From the NCBI GenBank assembly GCA_016931935.1, contig JAFGDW010000271.1:44806-108805 (forward strand): a stretch of 64,000 nucleotides of DNA. The letters are read 5' to 3'. This document shows, one piece after another, positions 1 through 7,573 of the stretch. Origin of the DNA: Candidatus Zhuqueibacterota bacterium. Its GTDB lineage: Bacteria; Zhuqueibacterota; Zhuqueibacteria; Thermofontimicrobiales; Thiofontviventaceae. The number at the start of each line of letters is the position of its first letter. Within the stretch, counting starts at the first letter, position 1. A program made the position numbers and the translations under genes. Below the pieces are notes generated by a model. It was not told where the DNA came from. It searched no databases and saw only the letters and a program-made list of their open reading frames with translations.

Positions 1-133
1 CATTGTCGTTGTTAGTATTACTGCTCCAATTGCCTATGTCCATCTTCTGAATAGCGTGTTGATTGGAATTCCGTTATTGATAAATATTAGCGAGTTTAAG
101 CAGAGAAAGGGTAAAACTGTTTCGTATGGATAA
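1..133 (+). CDS. C-terminal fragment of a membrane protein (5' end outside window)
   Basis: A reading frame is open from base 2 to a TAA at 131-133, giving 43 residues. About 30 are hydrophobic (runs of V, I, L, A with isolated P and G), followed by a basic tail ending KGKTVSYG. This is how the last transmembrane helix and cytoplasmic tail of an inner-membrane protein look. The family cannot be named from so little. It could be a chance open frame, but the composition is unlike the AT-rich spacer DNA after it. Confidence 0.4.
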   Translation, partial: IVVVSITAPIAYVHLLNSVLIGIPLLINISEFKQRKGKTVSYG

Positions 134-273
134 ATTGGCGGATCATGTTCAGGATTGACCAATTATTGTACCACTTTTCAAAAAGAAAAGGATCAATTAA
201 ATTCACTTGAGACTTCGTGCGGATGTGGTACCAGCAGGTAGCGTGAAACGCGTACAACACCAAATGATACAGC

Positions 274-306
274 AAAAAAAAGAGCCTTGAAAAATTCGAG
301 GCTCTT
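274..306 (-). terminator. Rho-independent terminator of the CE15 gene
   Basis: Arms at 280-291 and 295-306 pair over about 12 bp with one wobble and a 3-nt loop. On the minus strand the stem is followed by seven T residues (bases 279-273). It lies 40 bp past the stop codon of the minus-strand esterase gene. The 134-273 stretch before it shows nothing else. Confidence 0.85.
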
Positions 307-345
307 CTTTAACATAATTATGGATCAATCGAGTGAAATATAATG

Positions 346-2838
346 CTATCGCTTGAGCATCAGCTTTTTCGAAAGATTGATATTATTTCCTTTCAGGCTA
401 TAAATATACATGCCCGATGCAAGATTGGATGCGTCAAATGTCACATTATACGTTCCAGCATCTAATTGGCCATTCACCAATTGGGTAACGACCTGGCCAA
501 GCGTATTATATACTTTCAAGGTATAATTCCCCGCTTCAGCAATTGCTATTTGAATTGTCGTTGTCGGATTAAACGGATTGGGGAAGTTTTGTTTCAGATC
601 GAATTCGGTTGGAACACTCGCATCATCCATTCTCGTTACCTCTGGCGGTGTTGCATCACTATTGGCTTTTGGTAACTCCGGTGACTCGGCGCCCAATACT
701 TCATATACGGGTCCGTCATCGATCGCTGTCCCGGATGCATCATGCGGAACCTGAACTAGAACTGTTGCTGGTTCAATATTCCATTCACAGTCGAAAACGC
801 CAAGGTGGATCGTATAAACCCTGCCATTGCCGTTTCCTTTGCGTTCCTTTCTAAGATCGACTGAACGGAAGTCATCTGCAATCACAATGTCATTTAAGGT
901 GTTACCATCACCATTTCCGTTTTCCGGCTCATCACTTGTTACACTGGCAATTTTAATTAAATCAGGTGATGCACAGGCACAATTATAATTATAAGCAATT
1001 GAAAGACCCAGTTCATTCAGGTCAATTGTCTGGTAATCATGATCTGGCGGCCACATAGAAAGTTCGTGTACTTCGGATTGAACTGCCTGGTGGGTTGGAC
1101 CTGCATCGGGTCCGCCTAACTCGTAAGGACCATAGATATAACTTGTAATGCATAATTTATCCATTAAAGCGCCATCTTCGCGATAGGTAATGGTAAGTGT
1201 GTGGTCACCTGCCGTCAGGTCAGTCGTTTGGCCAACCGAAGTCCAAAATTTTGTTAATGGGTACCATTGCCACCCGACTGTACCCAATCCATTCACTGTC
1301 ACAAATGGTCCATCGTCAATTTTCATATAGTATGAATCATCACTTGCGGAAGGGCAATTTACCCGAGCAAAGAAATAGTACGCTGTATTCATTGTTACAG
1401 TAAACGGAATACTAATGGTGCTTTCAGGTCCGGTTGGAGGTACACTTGTACTGTTTAAACCGGCTTTGATTGTAATGTAGGCCCCATTTGAGGCAGCCTC
1501 ATTCGTATATGTTTCCCAATCTGTGCCGTGGTTTGCACATTCAGTTTCAAAATAAAGCGTTTCGGCGCCAGTTGGATCAACCCAAAAATCCGGTATCGTT
1601 GGATCTCCGGTTCCCCACCATTGCGTCCAGCGTTCATAATTATAATCCGGATACGGATGGACATGAACATCTGTATTCGCTGTCATGTTACCAAGCATGA
1701 ATTTTTCCACAAAGGCTTCTATCGAAGGTAACTGGCTGGCTGGGACAGCACAGTGCCCATGTCCGCCATCGATATAAAAACCGAACCGGTCGCCTATTCC
1801 AAATTCTTCATAAACCTGCTGCGTTGCCCGTGTGGATGCATAGCAGGATGGATTTGCAAGCCATTCATAATTTGTATTACCCGTAACCAGTAAGGCTCTG
1901 GGCGCCACCATAGCCATCAACTCATGATGATCGTAAGGCAGTTTATCGGGAAGGGGGATAAATTGACGCAGTTGGTCAGCAAACCAATTATAATCGGTGT
2001 TCCCGATAGTCTCCACATTTCCCAATGTTTCCGAGACCCGCCAGGCAGGAGCGCCGCCGCCGCCAGATTCCTGGGCAATGGTGAGCGCAACCCGCTCGTC
2101 AAATGCACCAGCAAACAGCGCCATTTTACCTGCATAAGAACAGCCGGTCACTGCAATATGCTCCAGATCTATCGGGAGATCAGCCTGTACCAACTCCAGA
2201 CCATCGATGATTCGGCTGACTCCCCAGGCCCATGCACTGTATTGTCCCGTATTCGAAGGATTAAGATCAGGGTAAAGCCGATAGTAAGGATTCGTAGGTT
2301 GCGGATTGCCATATGTCGTTACATTATTAGCATTGAACCTGATGGTTGCAATATTACGACTTGAAAATACACTTGACGGAATACTGCCACTTGCACTATT
2401 CATCCCAATAACTGCCGGGAACGGACCGCTTCCCATCGGGAGGACAACTTGTGATGTCAGCGTAAGTGTATAACCATTTATAGTGACATACACTTTGAGT
2501 GTACCCGAAGAGTAGGTGGCAGTAATGTCGTCCGGACGAACTGGCTTTTCACCAATCTCATAATGTTCAATCTCAGCTTTGATCTCGGCGCGTCGATGAC
2601 TCCAATCGCTGAAGTCGGTGGAACGGTCGCTCCCATCCGACCACACAAAGGGATCGGGTAAAGGCCGAATGATTGGAAGTTCGTCGAAAGTAGGCAATAC
2701 TGGCGGAGCGAAGCTCGCACCCGTGTTCTCCACATCGTAGACTAAGGGAGCCTGGGCGAATACATTTATACCTGCGAATGTAATCAATAGAAGTACAGCA
2801 TTTAAGATGGCTATAAAACTTCGAATTGTAATTTTCAT
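346..2838 (-). CDS. Secreted CE15 glucuronoyl esterase with T9SS-type sorting domain
   Basis: This 830-residue protein begins with a signal peptide (1-29, ending VFAQ). The alpha/beta-hydrolase domain (about 45-385) carries a CE15-like catalytic set: Ser234 in GCSYAGK, Glu257 in QESGGGG and His362 in HGHC. The 23-residue Ser-to-Glu spacing agrees with my memory of characterised CE15 enzymes. CE15 enzymes hydrolyse the ester between 4-O-methylglucuronic acid on xylan and lignin. The Arg usually following the nucleophile is replaced by Tyr. A beta-rich carbohydrate-binding-like region follows (about 425-570), then a cysteine-containing module (about 590-715) and a sorting domain with NFPNPFNPTTTI near 755-830. 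It should act outside the cell or on its surface. It stands alone, but fits the hemicellulose genes at 22-36 kb. Family assignment is strong; the substrate is inferred. Confidence 0.88.
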   Translation of the reverse strand: MKITIRSFIAILNAVLLLITFAGINVFAQAPLVYDVENTGASFAPPVLPTFDELPIIRPLPDPFVWSDGSDRSTDFSDWSHRRAEIKAEIEHYEIGEKPVRPDDITATYSSGTLKVYVTINGYTLTLTSQVVLPMGSGPFPAVIGMNSASGSIPSSVFSSRNIATIRFNANNVTTYGNPQPTNPYYRLYPDLNPSNTGQYSAWAWGVSRIIDGLELVQADLPIDLEHIAVTGCSYAGKMALFAGAFDERVALTIAQESGGGGAPAWRVSETLGNVETIGNTDYNWFADQLRQFIPLPDKLPYDHHELMAMVAPRALLVTGNTNYEWLANPSCYASTRATQQVYEEFGIGDRFGFYIDGGHGHCAVPASQLPSIEAFVEKFMLGNMTANTDVHVHPYPDYNYERWTQWWGTGDPTIPDFWVDPTGAETLYFETECANHGTDWETYTNEAASNGAYITIKAGLNSTSVPPTGPESTISIPFTVTMNTAYYFFARVNCPSASDDSYYMKIDDGPFVTVNGLGTVGWQWYPLTKFWTSVGQTTDLTAGDHTLTITYREDGALMDKLCITSYIYGPYELGGPDAGPTHQAVQSEVHELSMWPPDHDYQTIDLNELGLSIAYNYNCACASPDLIKIASVTSDEPENGNGDGNTLNDIVIADDFRSVDLRKERKGNGNGRVYTIHLGVFDCEWNIEPATVLVQVPHDASGTAIDDGPVYEVLGAESPELPKANSDATPPEVTRMDDASVPTEFDLKQNFPNPFNPTTTIQIAIAEAGNYTLKVYNTLGQVVTQLVNGQLDAGTYNVTFDASNLASGMYIYSLKGNNINLSKKLMLKR

Positions 2839-2976
2839 TTCATTCTCCTTAATACATTGGTTTTTAAATTAATTTTTCCAAGAATAATGAAAACGATCTG
2901 GTTTTCATTTATCTGTAGAGATTTTTAAATAAAAACATTTGTAACAAATCAATAGTCGATGGTCCTGTTGGTCTGC

Positions 2977-2995
2977 CGCGGCACGAACGGTGTCG
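2977..2995 (+). repeat. Dispersed 19-nt module CGCGGCACGAACGGTGTCG
   Basis: The identical 19-nt sequence occurs inverted at 35100-35118, and a 16-nt version with one mismatch lies at 3310-3325. In both nearby copies it is followed by (A/T)-(A/G)GG(C/T)(A/C)CAAT-like sequence, so the repeat unit is probably longer than the core. Confidence 0.7.
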
Positions 2996-3346
2996 TAGGG
3001 CACAATGACTATTTTTATTGCACGAATACAACATTTTGTTTAAGCTTAAGAGTGGAAATGAAGTTCGGTTATCAAGGACTGTGTTCCTTTCATTTCACCC
3101 ACCTCCTTTCATGTTTACGTGATGAGTTATGCGATTTGCTTAGAAATAGCTTGTTCCGCAACAAAGGCAAATTTAATCAAATATCTCCAGAAAAATTATG
3201 AATCCATTCAATGTTGGATGGCTATGTTGACTTCGACAAACTCAGCCACGGAAAGTCTCCCGTACCCTGTGCTTACCATCACGCAGCAGCGTGCTGCCTT
3301 TGTTTGTGGCACGAACGGAGTCGTAAGGTACAATCATCATTATTTA

Positions 3347-3466
3347 GTGTCCGTTCGGAAATGGTTGATTTTGTAACGCAATCATCTTGATTGCAAGTTA
3401 AATATTGAGTTATATAAGAAATTACAACAAGCTTGAAGCTTATCGTACTTTCCCGGACAGACACTA
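3347..3466. mobile_element. MITE-like element with about 17-bp terminal inverted repeats
   Basis: The left end TAGTGTCCGTTCGGAAA (3347-3363) matches the reverse complement of the right end TTTCCCGGACAGACACTA (3449-3466) except for two substitutions and one indel. The interior is about 85 bp, non-coding, and holds a small palindrome (AAGCTTGAAGCTT). The ends resemble those of a DNA transposon, so this may be a non-autonomous derivative. No transposase is present in the window. Confidence 0.55.
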
Positions 3467-4063
3467 TTTAGTGAATGGATACGATTTATTCATGTAATAA
3501 TTTTGACAGCAAGCTGAGTTTGCTTCAGTTGAATCACACCAAAAAATCACCCCATAAAAAAGACTCACAAAATAATATGGTGTTGTATAATAGTCAAATT
3601 CAGTAACCCAAAATGAATCTGTTAAAATTCGAGACGCAACATCCGGCATGAAGAAATTAATAGGTTGCACAAACTATTTCAAAAATAAGATTAAAAAAGT
3701 ATTATATAACTTCTAAGTATTTACCACCAAAAATACATCCATGTGATGATCCACATCACATTTGTATAAGTAGTCGATGAGAAAATATCTTCAGTCTATC
3801 TGGTGATATTGTCTCACTAGCGTGGCCCAGCGAGTAAAGGCAATATCCAATCACTGCTAATTTAATTTACCGTATTCGAATAAACTCCAAGCGCAATAAT
3901 AGAGATTTACATATTAATATGATCGTTATTCAATTTCATGTGTGGCAAATAGCTAAAAACCGCTTGATAGTTTTGATAATTAATTGTAATTTATGGACAA
4001 CCTAAACGAATGATTTCCATGAAAAATAAATAAACTCACGCTTTATTGCCCTGGAGATAAATA

Positions 4064-4909
4064 ATGCAATTTTTAAAAATACTTTTAGCCGCATCACTAA
4101 TCGGAATATTTCCGATTAGTGGGCTAATAGCCCAAAATGTCCATGTTGGCGAAATTGCTCCGTCATTTCAGTTAGAACGCTTTGATGGCGGTACGCTTTC
4201 ACTGTCTGAATATGCCGGAACAATTGTATTCATTAATTTCCTGGGCAGCTACTGACCTCACTGTCTCTCTGAGGCTCAGAGAATTGAGGATGAGTTTTGG
4301 CAAGTTTATAAAGATCAAGGCGTACAAGTGATCGGCGTTGATGTGTGGAACGGCTCTACAACGCAGATGCAAAATTATGTCCACGGCGCTGGTAGAAATA
4401 TAACGTATCCGATCGGCATTAAAGGCGGCACAGTTGGCTCACAATGGGGACTCGACCGTTCCAGCTATGTTATTATTGACAGAGCCGGGATGATAACCTA
4501 CATCACACCACAATCGACAAACTATACGCAGCGGCTGACAAAACACAAAACTGAGCTGGTAGCCAAACTGGATGAACTCATTGCAGAAACCGCTGTTGAA
4601 CCGCATGAACTGCCAATTCCAAACGGATTCCGGTTGCAACAAAACTACCCGAATCCGTTCCAAACATCAACAGTACTTCGATTTGATTTGGGTTTGAATG
4701 CAAATCAGCAATTTACGCGGCTGGTGATTTATGATGTGTTGGGCAGAGAAGTGAAATCGATTGTTGGCGGACAGTTATTTTCAGGCAGTTACGAGTCCGT
4801 TTGGGATGCGCGTGATAACAAAAATAATCGCGTTGCTCCCGGCATTTATTTCTTGTTGCTGAAATCGGGCAAACATCAATTGGTTCGAAAAATGATTTAT
4901 ACACCGTAG
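4064..4909 (+). CDS. Exported thioredoxin-fold (redoxin/TlpA-like) selenoprotein with T9SS-type sorting domain
   Basis: Translation from ATG 4064 (GGAG 8 nt upstream) reads a signal peptide (1-24, ending GLIAQ), then a redoxin domain. Codon 64 is TGA (4253-4255), exactly where the first redox Cys of TlpA-like proteins sits: the motif is GSY-U-PHC, so U64/C67. The same frame continues without another stop through a redoxin C-terminal half (GVQVIGVDVW, then RSSYVIID where a thioredoxin would have its cis-Pro loop and peroxiredoxins an Arg) to a sorting domain (NYPNPFQTSTVL near 190) ending at TAG 4907-4909; 281 residues in all. A bacterial SECIS-like hairpin begins 10 nt after the TGA. Selenocysteine readthrough is inferred. 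The alternative is a pseudogene, but the single stop is TGA at the catalytic position and the rest of the domain is intact. A Cys-type TlpA gene follows at 5051. Confidence 0.82.
4253..4288 (+). promoter_or_regulatory. Putative bacterial SECIS element after in-frame UGA
   Basis: TCTCTG (4266-4271) pairs perfectly with CAGAGA (4277-4282), closing the loop AGGCT (4272-4276). A second helix, CTCA (4257-4260) with TGAG (4285-4288), sits below an asymmetric internal loop. The apical loop starts 17 nt after the UGA and has G at its second and third positions. This fits the general bacterial SECIS pattern (loop roughly 16-37 nt downstream, early G in the loop) and resembles the AGGUCU loop of E. coli fdhF. 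It would recruit SelB with Sec-tRNA. No selA, selB, selC or selD gene is in the window. Confidence 0.75.
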
Positions 4910-5050
4910 GGCAAGTTAATAATCGATTCCAGTAGTGAGCCGGGAACGATTGTTTCGCGGGTTAATCATTTTGCAATTCGGGTCAAATGTTGGTTAAATA
5001 TTCATTGTCAAAAATCGGAAACGATATTTAAAAAAAAAAGGCGATTTAAT

Positions 5051-5545
5051 ATGAATCGAATGAAATTAAGCATTCTTGTCATTCTCGTGCTTTGTACGAT
5101 TGGCGTGCGTGCCGATACGGCGCTGAATTTCAAACTCCCGGATTTGAGAACCAGACAGGTGCAACTTACGGATTTATTGAAACAAGGACCGGTCGTGCTT
5201 GATTTTTGGGCAACCTGGTGTAAACCGTGCGCCAAAGTGTTTCCGAAATTAAATGCTTTATACGAAAAATATAACAAGCAAGGACTCACTGTTGTCGGAA
5301 TCAACGAAGACGGACCCCGAAGCCAGGCCAAAGTAAAGCCATTTGTTCGCAGTTTGAAAATTACATTTCCCATTCTCATTGACAGCAACAATGATGTCAT
5401 GCGCAGATTGCAGGTTCAGAGCTTGCCGACGACCATTTTAATCGGATCCGACGGTACAGTACTTGCCCGCCACATCGGATACCACCCCGATGAATTTGAG
5501 ATGCTTGAAAACGAAATTCAAGCAATACTTAAGGACACTGAATGA
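5051..5545 (+). CDS. TlpA/ResA-family periplasmic thiol-disulfide oxidoreductase
   Basis: The protein has 164 residues with an N-terminal signal peptide (1-21) and a single thioredoxin-fold domain. It shows DFWATWCKPC with C57/C60 as the redox pair, the TlpA insertion after beta2 (VVGINEDGPRS) and the cis-Pro loop SLPTT. It should reduce or isomerise disulfides of exported proteins. It lies 141 bp after the selenocysteine-containing redoxin and 20 bp before an outer-membrane barrel gene, so the three are probably one operon. It is the canonical Cys counterpart of its upstream neighbour and lacks a sorting domain, so it likely stays in the periplasm. Confidence 0.9.
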   Translation: MNRMKLSILVILVLCTIGVRADTALNFKLPDLRTRQVQLTDLLKQGPVVLDFWATWCKPCAKVFPKLNALYEKYNKQGLTVVGINEDGPRSQAKVKPFVRSLKITFPILIDSNNDVMRRLQVQSLPTTILIGSDGTVLARHIGYHPDEFEMLENEIQAILKDTE

Positions 5546-5565
5546 AAAAAATCCGGGGGCATTAA

Positions 5566-7077
5566 ATGATGTTGACGAAAACGACTCGGTTTATAATCGG
5601 TATAACTATATTTCTTGGTATTTTTCCCAATTTAATTTTTCCCCAGCTTAGCATTCAGACACTCTCCACAATTCGCAACGGCCAACTTCCGCAAGCCAAT
5701 GAAAAACAGATTCCCTCATATTACAGCGACATGATCGTCGAATACCACTATGACGGATTTGTAGCAGGTATTCGCGGTGAAGGTTTCAGTTCACCGGATC
5801 GGGGGCTCAAATATGACCAGATCAGTCAGCGATATCTACAATTCAGATGGTCATGGCTTGATGCCCGAATTGGCAATGTCTATGAAATTTTTGGCAAAGG
5901 TTTAATTCTGCGAGGATTTGAATTGCCCGGTTTCATTTATGAAAGCCAGACATTCCGCACCCAACAACGCATTATTCGTGATTTCGATGGCGCAAAGCTG
6001 CGATTGAATCCCGGTCCCTTTTCGTTTACATTCCTTAGAGGAAAGACAATCGATCCACTGCTGCCTCCCAGCCAGGAAAATCGTCGATTTGGCGATTTAA
6101 CCGGAGCCGAAACACGAATTTCCTTTCCGGGTGCCGTGACGCTGGGCCTAGCTTACCTCGAACATGAAACTACATTTAAAACAGACATTGCCACCCGCTT
6201 CCTTTCGTGGAATGCGGATAATCTGCTCGAGAAACTTGGCGCCGCCGATTTTTCACTGGATGTCTACGCCGAATATGCAAATCAGGGAACCAATCTTTTT
6301 TCGAAACATCGTTCCAGCGATCCGGATGCCCTCTATCTTTCAGGTAATATAATTTGGAATAGCCATGGCGCCAGTGTTGAATATAAAGATTACAACCAAT
6401 TTGACTTTGGCATTAATGATCCTCCGCCATTGGTTCGTGAAAATACTGAATTGTTGTTGAATCGATCGACACATGTCCTGAACGCGAGCGCCGAGAAAGG
6501 CTATCAAATTGAACTTTTCTTTTCTCCGCTTGCGTCAACCCGGATTATTACTAACTACAGCAAGGCTCGGAATGATTTTAGTAATACCTTTCAGCCGTTA
6601 TTTCAGGAACGGTACATAGGTGTTGAATATTATGGTGATCCGTGGTCACTGCGGTTTTTCCTGGATAATGGCCAGGATGATCTTGTGTCTGAACTGGAGC
6701 GTTTCACCACAGGATTCGCTCCGGAATATACGTTTTCTACAGGAACAGCGCTTGGTCTGGATATCCAGTGGCAGCGCATTCGGCGTGGCTCTCCGCCATA
6801 TTTCGATTATCATTTCACGAACTTCTACATATCACTAAAACTTCTGGACTGGCATCAATTTTCGTTGTCACTCAACAGTGAACGCAGTTCCGATCCGGAC
6901 GTGACGGAATCAGTGAAATATTTTACCAATACGAGTATTGGCTGGCAGCCCATGTCGCAAATCAACATGCAATTATTTATCGGCAAACGCCGCGGGGGAA
7001 CGGCCTGTGACCACGGGTATTGCATTGAGGTTTTGGATTTCGATGGAGTTGAAATGCGGATTGAAACACGCTGGTAA
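5566..7077 (+). CDS. Outer-membrane beta-barrel protein, DUF6029-like
   Basis: This 503-residue protein has a signal peptide (about 1-27, ending FPQ) followed by alternating hydrophobic/polar beta strands rich in aromatic residues (FRWSWLDARIGNVYEIFGKG), ending in TRW with an aromatic last residue as in outer-membrane barrels. The start overlaps nothing and is preceded by CCGGGGG. The only two cysteines are C481 and C486 (CDHGYC) near the C terminus, a plausible substrate for the two upstream thiol oxidoreductases. I recall DUF6029 proteins lying beside TlpA-like genes in Bacteroidetes relatives, but the family name is from memory. The function is unknown. Confidence 0.65.
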   Translation: MMLTKTTRFIIGITIFLGIFPNLIFPQLSIQTLSTIRNGQLPQANEKQIPSYYSDMIVEYHYDGFVAGIRGEGFSSPDRGLKYDQISQRYLQFRWSWLDARIGNVYEIFGKGLILRGFELPGFIYESQTFRTQQRIIRDFDGAKLRLNPGPFSFTFLRGKTIDPLLPPSQENRRFGDLTGAETRISFPGAVTLGLAYLEHETTFKTDIATRFLSWNADNLLEKLGAADFSLDVYAEYANQGTNLFSKHRSSDPDALYLSGNIIWNSHGASVEYKDYNQFDFGINDPPPLVRENTELLLNRSTHVLNASAEKGYQIELFFSPLASTRIITNYSKARNDFSNTFQPLFQERYIGVEYYGDPWSLRFFLDNGQDDLVSELERFTTGFAPEYTFSTGTALGLDIQWQRIRRGSPPYFDYHFTNFYISLKLLDWHQFSLSLNSERSSDPDVTESVKYFTNTSIGWQPMSQINMQLFIGKRRGGTACDHGYCIEVLDFDGVEMRIETRW

Positions 7078-7573
7078 TTGGAAATGAAGGTTAGTCAATT
7101 GGCTTAAAAATTTGCATTACCTGGCTATATACTAACAAGAATAATTACCTTAGAATTTTAGATTATAAAAGCTGTTTTTTCTGAAATAGAGCGTCGACAT
7201 AAGGAGTTTGTTTTTAGTCTCCTGCTGGTAGTAGTACTTACTGCTTATACCAATGTGGAGAATTAAGGAACAAACTCTTGTTCGTTTTTGACCAATTGTT
7301 TAACAATGTCATTAGGTTAAGCACATAACCAGGTTTTATCATTCCCCGGTAAAACATCTGGACTGTTAGCCGGTTCCCGATGGCCCGCCGCTGTTTGACG
7401 GGATCGGGATTACGGAATCTCACCAATTAATATACAAACAGAATTATGCTCCCATACAGGGGATTTCTGTACGCTACGCAGTTTCCATCAAAAACAATGT
7501 ATGAAAACCGGAATGACTAACGGAGTTCTGGTATAGGATTCTAACGAATAGGCCAACTATAAAGGAAATTTAT
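7078..7573. other. Spacer with a structured GC-rich block and a repeat end
   Basis: No gene is supported. At 7305-7321 lies AATGTCATTAGGTTAAG, one mismatch from a sequence recurring at 41303, 50509 and (inverted) 50666. At 7374-7409 a nested palindrome pairs CCCGAT (7376-7381) with ATCGGG (7403-7408) and CCCG (7384-7387) with CGGG (7399-7402). This block is much more GC-rich than its surroundings and may be part of an old mobile element. I looked for a cobalamin riboswitch because a TonB receptor gene follows, and did not find the conserved boxes. Confidence 0.45.

Larger units (their letters stand above)
2839..4063. other. Long AT-rich spacer with repeats, no supported gene
   Basis: I find no convincing coding sequence here. 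It contains two copies of a GGCACGAACGG(T/A)GTCG module (2977-2995 and 3310-3325), a MITE-like inverted-repeat element (3347-3466) and several A/T-rich stretches. The divergent promoters of the esterase gene (minus) and the selenoprotein cassette (plus) must lie within it, but I cannot place them with confidence. Confidence 0.6.

Noticed and set aside
4064-4909. Reading the TGA at 4253 as an ordinary stop or a pseudogene mutation
   Set aside because: There is only one stop, it is TGA, it falls on the redox-active residue, a SECIS-like hairpin follows, and the downstream frame is undisturbed to a complete sorting domain. It is still listed as inference, since no sel genes are in view.
7238-7426. 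Small minus-strand protein in the spacer before the receptor
   Set aside because: The frame crosses the palindromic block and the repeat end at 7305; it has no ribosome site and no family I recognise, so it is more likely a translated repeat.
7374-7573. Cobalamin riboswitch upstream of the TonB receptor
   Set aside because: The conserved B12 box and the GCCACTG-like core are not present on either strand; the block's pairing pattern is different.
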